DNA of 64,000 nucleotides from Urechidicola vernalis (GCF_031846385.1 NZ_JAVRHV010000005.1:124001-188000); one strand, 5' to 3'; shown: positions 26,713-35,482, counted from the first letter of the stretch. Translations and numbers: made by a program. The notes: generated by a model from the letters alone, not told the origin.

Positions 26713-27569
26713 TAAAGCACATTTAAATTTTGTTCTTTGATTTTTTCTAATTCGTCTTTCATCTGAACTACCAGCTTTTGCATATCGGCAAAATTGGCTT
26801 TTGAACCTATGGTATTTATTTCTCTACCAATTTCTTGCGTTATAAAACCAAGTTTTTTCCCATTTGAAGTTTCTGAATTTAGTTCAGTAAGAAAATAATC
26901 TAGGTGATTTTTTAAACGAACTTTTTCTTCAGTGATATCGAATTTTTCCAGATAATATATCAACTCTTGCTCAAATCTATTTTCATCTACTTTTGCTTCA
27001 ATTTCTGAAATGGCTTTATTCAATCTTTCTTTTACATTTTCTATTCTTTGTGGATCAATGGTAATAACCTCATCTAATAGATTTTGTAAAACAGCGATTC
27101 TTTTTAAAAAGTCTTGTTTTAAAACTTCGCCTTCATCTTTTCTGTATGTTGCTATGTTTTTTAGCGCTGTATTGATGCCTTCTTCAATCTCTTTCCATTC
27201 ATTATCGTCTAAAGACTCTCTTTTACTTTGTATGGTTTCCGGTAAACGAATAGCCATTTCAAGCAACTCTAGTTCTGAAGCAGGAGAAATCTCTTTCAAT
27301 TGGTTCATATAAGAAACAACTGTTTCTTTGTTAATTTGAGAAGAAGAACTCTGACCAATGCTTTCTACAAAAATTGAAAAATCTACCTTACCTCTCACTA
27401 ATATTGAGGCAATGGTTTTACGTACTTTCATTTCCTTCTCTTTGTAATAAGAGGGTGTTCTTACATTTAAATCTAAATTTTTACTATTTAAAGATTTAAT
27501 TTCAATAGTAATTTTCTTTGTTGGTAATTGTAATTCAGTCTTACCATAACCCGTCATTGATTGTAACAT
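26712..27569 (-). CDS. YicC/YloC family endoribonuclease
   Basis: A 285-residue YicC family protein. The N terminus LQSMTGYGK is the family signature, and the C-terminal GREINTIGSKANFADMQKLV segment is diagnostic. Escherichia coli YicC has been linked to RNA turnover as an endoribonuclease, but its role in Bacteroidota is untested. ATG 27569 is chosen over 27593 because it begins at the signature. It is the first gene of the yicC-gmk-nadD cluster. Confidence 0.92.
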   Translation of the reverse strand: MLQSMTGYGKTELQLPTKKITIEIKSLNSKNLDLNVRTPSYYKEKEMKVRKTIASILVRGKVDFSIFVESIGQSSSSQINKETVVSYMNQLKEISPASELELLEMAIRLPETIQSKRESLDDNEWKEIEEGINTALKNIATYRKDEGEVLKQDFLKRIAVLQNLLDEVITIDPQRIENVKERLNKAISEIEAKVDENRFEQELIYYLEKFDITEEKVRLKNHLDYFLTELNSETSNGKKLGFITQEIGREINTIGSKANFADMQKLVVQMKDELEKIKEQNLNVL

Positions 27570-27612
27570 ATACTCGAAAATAAAATTATGCAAAGGTACA
27601 CAAAATTGTGTT

Positions 27613-28506
27613 CTAGGCGGTTTGCTTTGGGCGTTTACTTACAAGATATACGCCTAAGAAAATTATAAGACTAGCCGTTACTTTTGTAGTGCTTAATTCA
27701 TCACTTCCTAAAATTAGTGCGAAAATACTTGTAACCACAGGTTGTAGATAAATAAAGGCAGCAACGGTTGTAGTTTTTAATTTGGTTAGGGCGATAATAT
27801 TAAATAAATAAGCGAAAAATGTGGTGAATACAACTACAAATAGAATTTTGTAAATAATTGATTCAGGTAAAAGTGCCCATTCAATTTCTTGAAATTCCGA
27901 AAATCCAAAGGGAACAACAACAAAAAGTCCAAATAAATAGACCCATTTAATCAATGTAAATGGGTGGTATTTTTCGAGGAGTTTTTTAATAATGATCAAA
28001 TACACTGCATAGCAAGATGCATTGATAAAGATGTATAGATTTCCTAGAACAATATTGGGGGCGTTTTCCGCTTCAGATTTTCCATAAATAACTAAAATTG
28101 CGGCACCAATAAATCCAATTAGTACTCCCAATATTCTATGCGGAACCAACCTTTCCTTCAAAAATAAAATGGATAAAATAAAAACGAGAATTGGACCAAC
28201 GATCATAATAACGGAGGCGTTTATAGGGGTAGTTAAACTAAGTCCTTTAAAAAAGAACAGCATGTTTAAGGCCGCTCCAAACAAGCCAGCAAAGAAAATA
28301 GGGATAAAATCTTTTTTATCAATCTTTTCCTTTTTCACAAATAAACCGAGGATCCAAAATAAGAGGCACGCACCTACAACACGAAGTATTATAAAACCAA
28401 AAGGTTTAACATACAAAGGCATCACATCTTTGGCAATACTATAATTGGCACCATAAATTAAAGTAGCTCCTAATGCGGCAAGAAACGCTAAAATTCTACC
28501 TTTCAT
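27613..28506 (-). CDS. EamA/DMT family transporter
   Basis: A 297-residue inner-membrane protein with about 10 hydrophobic helices in two EamA repeats. Signatures are the GANYSIAKD motif in the first repeat and the ATIYL-like FIYLQPVVTSIFALILGSDE region in the second. The DMT family exports metabolites or amino acids; the substrate is unknown. The start at 28506 (MKGRILAF) is more family-like than 28527. It lies 44 bases upstream of yicC in the same direction and is probably the first gene of that set. Confidence 0.88.
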   Translation of the reverse strand: MKGRILAFLAALGATLIYGANYSIAKDVMPLYVKPFGFIILRVVGACLLFWILGLFVKKEKIDKKDFIPIFFAGLFGAALNMLFFFKGLSLTTPINASVIMIVGPILVFILSILFLKERLVPHRILGVLIGFIGAAILVIYGKSEAENAPNIVLGNLYIFINASCYAVYLIIIKKLLEKYHPFTLIKWVYLFGLFVVVPFGFSEFQEIEWALLPESIIYKILFVVVFTTFFAYLFNIIALTKLKTTTVAAFIYLQPVVTSIFALILGSDELSTTKVTASLIIFLGVYLVSKRPKQTA

Positions 28507-28566
28507 CTCGTAGTTATTAGTTTGCAAAGATGATAAATAATGCTGTTAAACATATCGAATAAAAAT

Positions 28567-28574
28567 TATCTTTG
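28567..28574 (+). promoter_or_regulatory. Putative -7 element TATCTTTG of upp
   Basis: Exact TAnnTTTG match ending nine bases before ATG 28583, so the transcript would have almost no leader. The GTG at 28574 overlaps the element, which argues against that upstream start. No good -33 TTG is seen. Confidence 0.45.
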
Positions 28575-28582
28575 TGAAAACG

Positions 28583-29239
28583 ATGCTTATGACCATTCAT
28601 GATTTCTCTATTAAAAAATCAATTTTAAACAAGTTTATTTCAGAAATTAGAGACGTAAATTTGCAAAAAGACAGTTTAAGGTTTCGTAGAAATATTGAAC
28701 GTATTGGCGAAATTTTAGGATATGAGATGAGTCAAGTACTCAATTATTCTAATCAAGAAATTACAACACCCCTTGGTGTAAAACCAATTGAATTAATTAC
28801 TGAAGAGTTGGTATTGTGCTCCATTTTGAGAGCAGGATTGCCTTTACATAATGGCTTGTTAAATTATTTTGATGATGTAGAAAATGCTTTTGTCTCTGCC
28901 TATAGAAAACATACTTCTGAAGCCAATTTTACAATAAAAGTTGAGTATTTAGCATCTCCAAGTTTTGACGGGAAAACGCTTATTCTAGCAGACCCAATGT
29001 TGGCTACCGGAAGATCTTTAGTAGAAACTTATAAGGCGATGTTGAAAAATGGAGTTCCTAAACAAACGCATATTGTGGCAGTAATTGGTTCAGCTGAAGG
29101 AATAGCTTATATCAAAAAGCATTTTCCGGAAAACACCCACTTATGGATTGCAACGGTTGATGATAAATTAAACGATAAAGGATATATTGTGCCTGGTTTA
29201 GGAGATGCCGGCGATTTAGCCTATGGCTCTAAATTATAA
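28583..29239 (+). CDS. upp: Uracil phosphoribosyltransferase
   Basis: A ~218-residue cytoplasmic PRTase that turns uracil and PRPP into UMP. Family signatures include RDVNLQKDSLRFRRNIERIGEILGYE at the N terminus (given here only as a landmark), the PRPP loop LADPMLATGRSL near residue 135, and PGLGDAGDLAYG at the C terminus. Start choice is between 28583 and 28589, with 28589 aligning better with typical N termini. It ends with a 6-base overlap onto the convergent DUF6427 gene. Confidence 0.93.
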   Translation: MLMTIHDFSIKKSILNKFISEIRDVNLQKDSLRFRRNIERIGEILGYEMSQVLNYSNQEITTPLGVKPIELITEELVLCSILRAGLPLHNGLLNYFDDVENAFVSAYRKHTSEANFTIKVEYLASPSFDGKTLILADPMLATGRSLVETYKAMLKNGVPKQTHIVAVIGSAEGIAYIKKHFPENTHLWIATVDDKLNDKGYIVPGLGDAGDLAYGSKL

Positions 29240-30157
29240 TATATAGGCGCTTAAGCAGACCAAAACTAATAAATAAACGAGAACTTCTCTAACTTTTTGA
29301 TGTGTTACTAATTGCAATAAATTAGCCGTGAAAACAGCAAGCGGTAAAAAGGCAAAAATAAATTCGGAACCAGTTTTATTTGGAGCAAATAGCAATACTG
29401 TTACTGCAATAATAATATGACCATATAAAAGGTTCAAAGATGGCCTTATATCGTTTGTAAGTGAATTGATTTTTAGTCTTGTTAGCCCCATTGCAATAAG
29501 ACCATAAGCACTCATAAATAAAAGAGGCACAAGTACATTTAAGGAACTGTAATTGTCAAAGACAAAACTGTATTCAATTAAAAGTCGATCTGAAAACAAC
29601 TCCATTTTTTCCGACACCAAACAATAGGTGTAAAACAAGAACCAAGGAGTTATAAACCCAATTAATACTATAATGCAATTCCTAATTTCTTGTTTTTTAT
29701 AAACGATTATAGCAATAATTGTAAGAATAAGAAATAAAGAACTCCATTCATAAAACAATGCGGCAATACCAATCCAAAAACCGCTATCAAAAATCTTCAG
29801 TTTTACACTTTTTAAAGATTGAATACTATAGGTTCTTCTAAATGCAAAGAGCAAAACAAAATGAGAAATAAAAACTTCATTCAATTGTATTGTTTTTGGG
29901 AACATTCCGAATAAAAATGCTAGCGATAATAGTACATATGAGTCTTGACCAGATAGATTATTTTTTCGATTGATGAATCGAATCAGGAAAAAGAGAATCA
30001 AAAAAACAATGGAAAATCCAAATTTTGACAACACCGTTAAAAATGAAAATTCTGGTTTTTCTATTAAAAAAATCGATAGCAAATAAAAAAAGACGAAAAT
30101 ACCCCCTATAAATATAGCATGAATAGGTTTAGTTTTCTTAAAAAAATTGGCAATCAT
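29234..30157 (-). CDS. DUF6427 family membrane protein
   Basis: A 307-residue inner-membrane protein with about eight hydrophobic segments and short polar N and C termini. I recognise it as the Flavobacteria-specific DUF6427 family, found next to upp and DUF6341 in many genomes. No enzyme motif is visible; the layout is more like a small polytopic transporter or assembly factor, but function is unknown. Its stop overlaps upp by 6 bases. Its start is 41 bases from the divergent DUF6341 start, and both begin with the residues MIAN. Confidence 0.8.
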   Translation of the reverse strand: MIANFFKKTKPIHAIFIGGIFVFFYLLSIFLIEKPEFSFLTVLSKFGFSIVFLILFFLIRFINRKNNLSGQDSYVLLSLAFLFGMFPKTIQLNEVFISHFVLLFAFRRTYSIQSLKSVKLKIFDSGFWIGIAALFYEWSSLFLILTIIAIIVYKKQEIRNCIIVLIGFITPWFLFYTYCLVSEKMELFSDRLLIEYSFVFDNYSSLNVLVPLLFMSAYGLIAMGLTRLKINSLTNDIRPSLNLLYGHIIIAVTVLLFAPNKTGSEFIFAFLPLAVFTANLLQLVTHQKVREVLVYLLVLVCLSAYIL

Positions 30158-30177
30158 TCTGAGTTTTTATACATTTG
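30147..30177 (+). promoter_or_regulatory. Promoter of the DUF6341 gene: TTGG-N19-TACATTTG
   Basis: TTGG at 30147-30150 and TACATTTG at 30170-30177 are separated by 19 bases, a full Bacteroidota promoter match. The -33 box lies within the first codons of the divergent DUF6427 gene. The ATG is 20 bases after the -7 element. Confidence 0.65.
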
Positions 30178-30197
30178 CAAAGTAAATATATTTAACA

Positions 30198-30395
30198 ATG
30201 ATTGCAAACAATATTTTTAGAGCGATAGGCGATTTTTTCACCAATGTAGCATTTAAGCCATTAGACGGAATTAGATTTATGGATAACTGGTGGTTGCAAA
30301 ATTCGTTTAGCTGGATTCTTATGTTAATTACATGCTATGCTTTCGTTTATTGGATGCGTCAATTGAAGAAATTCAAAGACGAAGGAACAGAGTAG
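30198..30395 (+). CDS. DUF6341 family small membrane protein
   Basis: A 65-residue protein with one hydrophobic segment near residues 34-50 (FSWILMLITCYAFVYWM), preceded by an amphipathic N terminus and followed by a charged tail (RQLKKFKDEG). I recognise the DUF6341 family, restricted to Flavobacteriia as far as I recall and next to DUF6427. It may work with DUF6427 in the inner membrane, but this is inference from gene order. A strong promoter stands directly upstream. Confidence 0.82.
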   Translation: MIANNIFRAIGDFFTNVAFKPLDGIRFMDNWWLQNSFSWILMLITCYAFVYWMRQLKKFKDEGTE

Positions 30396-30432
30396 TTCTT
30401 CACTCCCTTTATACTTATTTAAATAGTCTCCC

Positions 30433-31107
30433 GTGGGAAGTAAAAACAAATTGAAGCGTTTTCGCGAGAATGAAACTTTCGCAAATGTTATACAACCTTC
30501 TCGTGAAGAAGTATTGACTAATTTTTCGCTGAAAGGAAAATGGAATACCTTTTTCAAAAATGACAACCCAATTATTTTAGAATTAGGTTGTGGAAAGGGT
30601 GAATATTCATTGGCCTTAGCAGAACAACACCCCAACAAAAATTTTATCGGTGTAGATATTAAAGGGGCTCGTTTTTGGCGTGGAGCCAAAACAGCTTTAG
30701 AAAGCGACATGAAAAATGTTGGCTTCTTAAGAACTCAGATAGAATTGATTGATAAGTGTTTTGCCGAAAATGAAGTGGATGAAATTTGGATTACGTTTCC
30801 AGATCCTCAAATTAAATACACACGTACTAAGCATAGAATGACCAATCAACAGTTTTTAAAAATGTATGATACAATTTTAAAACCAGATGGTGTGGCTCAT
30901 TTAAAAACGGACAGTGAATTTATGCATGGTTATACGTTGGGTATTTTACATGGCGAAGGTCATGAAGTATTGTATGCCCACCATGATGTTTATAAGAATA
31001 TTCAGCATGCGCCAAAAGAGGTTGTTAATACGCAAACTTATTATGAAAGTCAGTATTTAGAAACAGGGAAGGCTATTACTTACATTAAATTTAGATTGAA
31101 TTACTAG
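30433..31107 (+). CDS. trmB: tRNA (guanine-N7)-methyltransferase TrmB
   Basis: A 224-residue SAM-dependent methyltransferase that makes m7G46 in tRNA. The SAM-binding motif ILELGCGKGEYSLALAE lies near residues 48-65, followed by NFIGVDIKGARFWRGAK, and the catalytic region ITFPDPQIKYTRTKHRM is near 117-134. The start codon is GTG, 37 bases after the DUF6341 stop. No terminator is seen between them, so read-through from the DUF6341 promoter is possible. Confidence 0.93.
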   Translation: MGSKNKLKRFRENETFANVIQPSREEVLTNFSLKGKWNTFFKNDNPIILELGCGKGEYSLALAEQHPNKNFIGVDIKGARFWRGAKTALESDMKNVGFLRTQIELIDKCFAENEVDEIWITFPDPQIKYTRTKHRMTNQQFLKMYDTILKPDGVAHLKTDSEFMHGYTLGILHGEGHEVLYAHHDVYKNIQHAPKEVVNTQTYYESQYLETGKAITYIKFRLNY

Positions 31108-31189
31108 TCGCTAATCTTTAGAATAGTTTTCTTTTTTCATTTCGAGTGAATTCGAGAATTCTTATCATTGATTTTAGTACTTTTAGTTT

Positions 31190-31534
31190 ATGAAAAAAAC
31201 AAACGACAACTTTTTTGAAAAGGCTTATGGAGTAGCGCGTTTAATCCCATTCGGAAGGGTTACTAGTTATGGTGCCATTGCCAAATTTTTGGGTGCTGCT
31301 CGTTCGGCAAGAATGGTTGGTTGGGCTATGAATGCTTCTCATAACGATGAAACCGTTCCTGCCCATAGGGTGGTGAACAGAGTGGGTTTATTGACAGGTA
31401 AAAACCACTTTGATGGCACTAATTTAATGCAGCAACTTTTAGAAAATGAAGGCGTGGTTGTGATCGAAAATCAAATCCAAGATTTTGATAAGATTTTTTG
31501 GGATCCATCCGAAGAATTAGACCTTGAAAATTAG
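31190..31534 (+). CDS. Alkyltransferase-like (ATL) protein, MGMT family
   Basis: A 114-residue protein with the C-terminal DNA-binding fold of O6-alkylguanine-DNA alkyltransferase. The motif IPFGRVTSYGAIAKFLG holds the helix-turn-helix and the arginine finger is in ARSARMVG. The active-site motif PCHRV is PAHRV here (near residue 62), so the acceptor cysteine is replaced by alanine. Such ATL proteins bind alkylated guanine without repairing it and recruit nucleotide excision repair in studied organisms. No UvrABC gene is in the window. Confidence 0.88.
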   Translation: MKKTNDNFFEKAYGVARLIPFGRVTSYGAIAKFLGAARSARMVGWAMNASHNDETVPAHRVVNRVGLLTGKNHFDGTNLMQQLLENEGVVVIENQIQDFDKIFWDPSEELDLEN

Positions 31535-31559
31535 GTTAAATTAAAGTAAAAAATAAGCG

Positions 31560-31567
31560 TATCTTTG
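31560..31567 (+). promoter_or_regulatory. Putative -7 element TATCTTTG of mrp-nifU
   Basis: Exact TAnnTTTG match 28 bases before the GTG start of mrp, in the 61-base gap after the ATL gene. No -33 TTG at the right distance was found. Confidence 0.45.
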
Positions 31568-31595
31568 CTGCGTAAAACCTTTATTATTTAGTTAC

Positions 31596-32729
31596 GTGAG
31601 TATTCTTAAAAAAGACATATTAAAAGCACTTGAAAGTATTACTGCTCCTGGAGAAGGGAAAAGTTTAGTTGAAAGTAATTCGGTTAAAAACATTGTAGTT
31701 TTTGACAAAGAAGTAATTGTAGATGTAGAAATTGGAAACCCGTCTTTACAAGCAAAAAAACGTGTAGAGGTTGATATCATGAAAACAATTCATGAGCAAG
31801 TACATCCAAAAGCAGATATAAAGGTAAATGTAAAAGCCATTGCGCAAGCAAAACCAACAAACCAAATCAAAGGAAAAGAAATTCCTGGAATTAAAAATAT
31901 TATTGCAATTGCATCTGGTAAAGGTGGTGTAGGAAAATCTACAATTACGGCCAATATGGCGGTAAGTTTAGCAAAAATGGGCTTTAGTGTTGGAGTATTA
32001 GATGCCGATGTATATGGACCATCAACACACATAATGTTTAATGTGGCAAAAGAAAGACCGAGATCTGTAAAGGTTGATGGACGTTCAAAAATGAAGCCGA
32101 TTGAAAATTATGGTGTAAAAATATTATCACTAGGCTTTTTTACGCAACCGAATCAAGCAGTAATATGGAGAGGACCGATGGCCTCCAAAGCATTGAACCA
32201 ATTAATTTTTGATGCGGATTGGGGAGAATTAGATTTCTTATTATTGGATTTACCTCCAGGAACTGGAGATATTCATTTATCAATTGTTCAATCTTTACCA
32301 ATTACAGGAGCAGTAATTGTAAGTACACCTCAAAACATTGCTTTGGCTGATGCAAAGAAAGGAGTTGCAATGTTTAAACAAGAGAGCATCAATGTTCCGG
32401 TTTTAGGAATTGTAGAAAACATGAGTTATTTTACTCCTGAAGAATTACCAGACAACAAATACTATATCTTTGGAAAAGATGGTGCTAAGAATTTAGCAGA
32501 AGATTTAGAAACTCGATTCTTAGGAGAAGTTCCTTTAGTTCAGAGCATACGTGAAGCAGGAGATTTTGGAACACCTGCAGCGTTGCAATCTGGAACACCA
32601 CAGGAAACGATTTTTAATGAAGTAACTAAAAATACAGTTGCAGAACTATTGAAAAGAAATAAAAACTTACCTCCTACAGAAGTGGTGAGAATTACAACAA
32701 TGAGCGGATGTAGCCCAAATAAAAAATAG
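31596..32729 (+). CDS. mrp: Mrp/NBP35 (ApbC) family ATP-binding protein
   Basis: A 377-residue Fe-S cluster carrier-type P-loop ATPase. An N-terminal DUF59/MIP18-like region (1-85) is followed by a deviant Walker A ASGKGGVGKSTITAN (~106-120) and a PPGTGDIHLS motif (~228). The CxxC pair that bridges a cluster in ApbC is missing: the usual site reads YFTPEELPDNKYYIFG. This appears typical of Bacteroidota. It starts with GTG and is followed 3 bases later by a NifU-type scaffold, so the two probably cooperate in Fe-S assembly. Confidence 0.9.
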   Translation: MSILKKDILKALESITAPGEGKSLVESNSVKNIVVFDKEVIVDVEIGNPSLQAKKRVEVDIMKTIHEQVHPKADIKVNVKAIAQAKPTNQIKGKEIPGIKNIIAIASGKGGVGKSTITANMAVSLAKMGFSVGVLDADVYGPSTHIMFNVAKERPRSVKVDGRSKMKPIENYGVKILSLGFFTQPNQAVIWRGPMASKALNQLIFDADWGELDFLLLDLPPGTGDIHLSIVQSLPITGAVIVSTPQNIALADAKKGVAMFKQESINVPVLGIVENMSYFTPEELPDNKYYIFGKDGAKNLAEDLETRFLGEVPLVQSIREAGDFGTPAALQSGTPQETIFNEVTKNTVAELLKRNKNLPPTEVVRITTMSGCSPNKK

Positions 32730-32732
32730 GAT

Positions 32733-32984
32733 ATGACAGCACAAGAATTAATAGCAAAAGTAGAAGATGCACTTGAAGAAATCAGACCTTATTTAATTAC
32801 AGATGGAGGTAATATTTCTTTAGTAAATATTGAAGATGATGTTGTAAAAGTAAAGTTAGAAGGAGCATGCGTTGGCTGCTCTGTCAATCAAATGACACTT
32901 ACAAACGGAGTAGAGGCTACAATTAAGAGACATGTTCCTCAGATTAAAAAAGTAATTGAAATTAGTCAAGAAACTGTCGAATAA
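32733..32984 (+). CDS. NifU family Fe-S scaffold protein
   Basis: An 83-residue NifU C-terminal-like (Nfu) protein. The CxxC that binds a [4Fe-4S] or [2Fe-2S] cluster is in EGACVGCSVNQMTL (near residues 46-55). The whole protein is one Nfu domain without an N-terminal A-type extension. It follows mrp by 3 bases, a pairing expected if the scaffold hands clusters to targets with the Mrp ATPase. Confidence 0.92.
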   Translation: MTAQELIAKVEDALEEIRPYLITDGGNISLVNIEDDVVKVKLEGACVGCSVNQMTLTNGVEATIKRHVPQIKKVIEISQETVE

Positions 32985-33003
32985 TACTTCCCTTTAAATT
33001 CTG

Positions 33004-33011
33004 TATATTTG
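33004..33011 (+). promoter_or_regulatory. Putative -7 element TATATTTG before hmgA cluster
   Basis: Exact TAnnTTTG match in the gap between nifU and hmgA, 7 bases before a 22-codon open frame at 33019 and 133 bases before hmgA. It probably drives the hmgA-hpd-kynA transcript. No convincing -33 element. Confidence 0.45.
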
Positions 33012-33144
33012 TGTTGTTATGAACAATACATGGGCAGAATTATTACTTCTTTTAAAATTTCTCATCAAGAGAAGCCCTGAATAATTGTACTCTTTTATTA
33101 ATAGAGTATTGCAAATTATTATTCAACATTTTAAATATTAAAAT

Positions 33145-34308
33145 ATGCCTAGATATCATACAATAGGTAATATTCCTTCTAAAAGACACACTGTTTTTAA
33201 AAGTCCTGGGGGTAAATTCTATTATGAAGAGCTTTTCGGAACTATTGGGTTTGATGGAATGTCTTCGTTATTATATCATACCCAACGACCGACGCAGGTT
33301 AAAGAGGTGCTAAAATCTACAGATGTAAGCCCAAAAATTGCGGTGGATAAAAACATGAAATCGTTAAGTTTAAAAGGATTTCAGGTTCCAGCAATTGACG
33401 ACTTTTTAGAAAGCAGAAAAATTGTTTTGACCAACAGTAGTTGCCATATTGCGTTGGCAGCCCCCAAGAAATCACTTACCTCGTATTTTTATAAAAACAC
33501 AGATTCAGATGAGGTCATTTTTATTCATGAAGGCACAGGGAAATTAAGAACTTTTCTTGGAAATATAGACTTTGAGTATGGAGATTATTTAGTCATTCCA
33601 AGAGGAATGATATACCAAATAGACTTCGATACAGAAGAGAATAGATTGTTTATAGTAGAGTCTAAAAGTCCAATTTATACTCCAAAACGTTATAGAAATT
33701 GGTTTGGGCAGCATTTAGAACATTCGCCTTTTTGTGAACGCGATATGCATCCACCTAAAGAATTAGAAACTTTTAATGAAAAAGGAGACTTTACTATAAA
33801 AGTTAAAAAGCAAGACATGATTCATGAATATGTTTATGCTGCACATCCGTTTAGCGTAGTTGGTTGGGATGGATATAACTATCCATACAAATTCTCAATT
33901 CATGATTTTGAACCAATAACGGGTCGTGTACACATGCCCCCTCCAATTCATCAGACTTTTGAAACAGATGCCTTTGTAATTTGTTCATTTGTACCGCGTT
34001 TATATGATTATCATCCAAATGCCGTGCCTGCACCATATAACCATAGTAATATAGACTCTGATGAGGTTTTGTATTATGTAGATGGAGATTTTATGAGTAG
34101 AAAAAGTGTGGATAAGGGACAAATAACATTGCACCCGGCTGGGATACCGCATGGACCACACCCAGGAACAATGGAAAAAAGTATAGGAGAAAAAGAAACA
34201 TTAGAATTGGCAGTCATGGTTGATACGTTTGCGCCTTTAATGGTTACGGAGGAGGCTGTAAAAATTTCAGACGAGTCATATTACCAATCATGGTTAGATA
34301 AAAATTAA
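33145..34308 (+). CDS. hmgA: Homogentisate 1,2-dioxygenase
   Basis: A 387-residue non-haem iron dioxygenase that opens the ring of homogentisate to maleylacetoacetate in tyrosine degradation. The family motif PPPIHQTFE and a conserved HPGTMEKS-type stretch near the C terminus carry histidine ligands. Another marker is the N-terminal LYHTQRPTQV segment. It is shorter than the 430-450 residue animal and proteobacterial enzymes, as in the other Bacteroidota members. It lies 4 bases upstream of hpd. Confidence 0.9.
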   Translation: MPRYHTIGNIPSKRHTVFKSPGGKFYYEELFGTIGFDGMSSLLYHTQRPTQVKEVLKSTDVSPKIAVDKNMKSLSLKGFQVPAIDDFLESRKIVLTNSSCHIALAAPKKSLTSYFYKNTDSDEVIFIHEGTGKLRTFLGNIDFEYGDYLVIPRGMIYQIDFDTEENRLFIVESKSPIYTPKRYRNWFGQHLEHSPFCERDMHPPKELETFNEKGDFTIKVKKQDMIHEYVYAAHPFSVVGWDGYNYPYKFSIHDFEPITGRVHMPPPIHQTFETDAFVICSFVPRLYDYHPNAVPAPYNHSNIDSDEVLYYVDGDFMSRKSVDKGQITLHPAGIPHGPHPGTMEKSIGEKETLELAVMVDTFAPLMVTEEAVKISDESYYQSWLDKN

Positions 34309-34312
34309 GAAG

Positions 34313-35473
34313 ATGGGAGAGATTAAAAACTTAAAGAACATACAGAATACAACATACGGACTAGAGAAATTATTTGATGAAGCAGAGGATTTCTTGCCGT
34401 TATTAGGAACGGACTATATTGAATTATACGTTGGTAACGCGAAACAATCGGCACATTTCTACAAAACAGCATTTGGTTTTCAATCAGAGGCCTTTGCAGG
34501 TTTAGAGACGGGAATGAAAGACCGCGTATCATTTGTGTTAAAGCAAGATAAAATTCGATTGGTTTTAACAACTCCCTTGGAAGAGGGAGGAGAGTTAAAC
34601 GAACATATTAATAAACACGGCGATGGTGTAAAAGTAGTTGCACTTTGGGTAGAAGATGCTAGAAAAGCATGGGAAGAGACTACAAAAAGAGGTGCAAAAT
34701 CTTATATGGAGCCAAGAGTTGAAGAGGATGAAAACGGAACGGTTGTCAGATCTGGAATTCATACCTATGGAGATACAGTTCACATTTTTGTAGAACGCAA
34801 AAATTATAACGGCGTGTTTCTTCCGGGATATAGAAAATGGGAATCTCATTACAATCCAGAAACTGTAGGTTTAAAATTTGTAGATCATATGGTAGGTAAT
34901 GTAGATTGGGGAGAAATGAAAGAATGGTGCCAGTTCTATGCCAAAGTAATGGGATTTGCCCAAATAATTTCCTTTACAGATGATGATATATCTACAGATT
35001 TTACTGCATTGATGAGTAAAGTTATGTCGAATGGAAATGGAAGAATTAAATTCCCGATAAACGAACCGGCTGAAGGGAAAAAGAAATCTCAGATAGAAGA
35101 ATACATCGATTTTTATAATGGACCAGGAGTGCAACATATTGCGGTAGCAACAAATGATATTGTAAAAACAGTTTCTGCAATGAGAGATAGAGGTGTCGAA
35201 TTTTTATATGTGCCAGAAACCTATTATGATGATTTGTTGGAACGTGTAGGCGCAATAGATGAAGATGTTGAGATTTTAAAGGAACACGGAATATTGATTG
35301 ATAGGGATGATGAAGGCTATTTGTTACAATTATTCACCAAGCCTGTAGTTGATAGACCAACAATGTTTTTTGAAATTATCCAGAGAAAGGGTGCTCAATC
35401 GTTTGGTGTTGGTAATTTTAAAGCCTTGTTTGAAGCCATTGAAAGAGAACAAGAAAACAGAGGTACTTTATAA
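34313..35473 (+). CDS. hpd: 4-hydroxyphenylpyruvate dioxygenase
   Basis: A 386-residue Fe(II) dioxygenase that converts 4-hydroxyphenylpyruvate to homogentisate, the substrate of the preceding gene's enzyme. It has two VOC-fold halves. The metal ligands are a histidine in KFVDHMVGNV (~185), another in GPGVQHIAVATNDI (~267) and a glutamate in FFEIIQRKG (~348), in the canonical positions. It sits between hmgA (4-base gap) and kynA (9-base gap). Confidence 0.95.
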   Translation: MGEIKNLKNIQNTTYGLEKLFDEAEDFLPLLGTDYIELYVGNAKQSAHFYKTAFGFQSEAFAGLETGMKDRVSFVLKQDKIRLVLTTPLEEGGELNEHINKHGDGVKVVALWVEDARKAWEETTKRGAKSYMEPRVEEDENGTVVRSGIHTYGDTVHIFVERKNYNGVFLPGYRKWESHYNPETVGLKFVDHMVGNVDWGEMKEWCQFYAKVMGFAQIISFTDDDISTDFTALMSKVMSNGNGRIKFPINEPAEGKKKSQIEEYIDFYNGPGVQHIAVATNDIVKTVSAMRDRGVEFLYVPETYYDDLLERVGAIDEDVEILKEHGILIDRDDEGYLLQLFTKPVVDRPTMFFEIIQRKGAQSFGVGNFKALFEAIEREQENRGTL

Positions 35474-35482
35474 GTGTTATAA

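Noticed and set aside
31190..31534. Functional O6-methylguanine-DNA methyltransferase
   Set aside because: The acceptor cysteine is alanine (PAHRV), so a repair activity is not supported.
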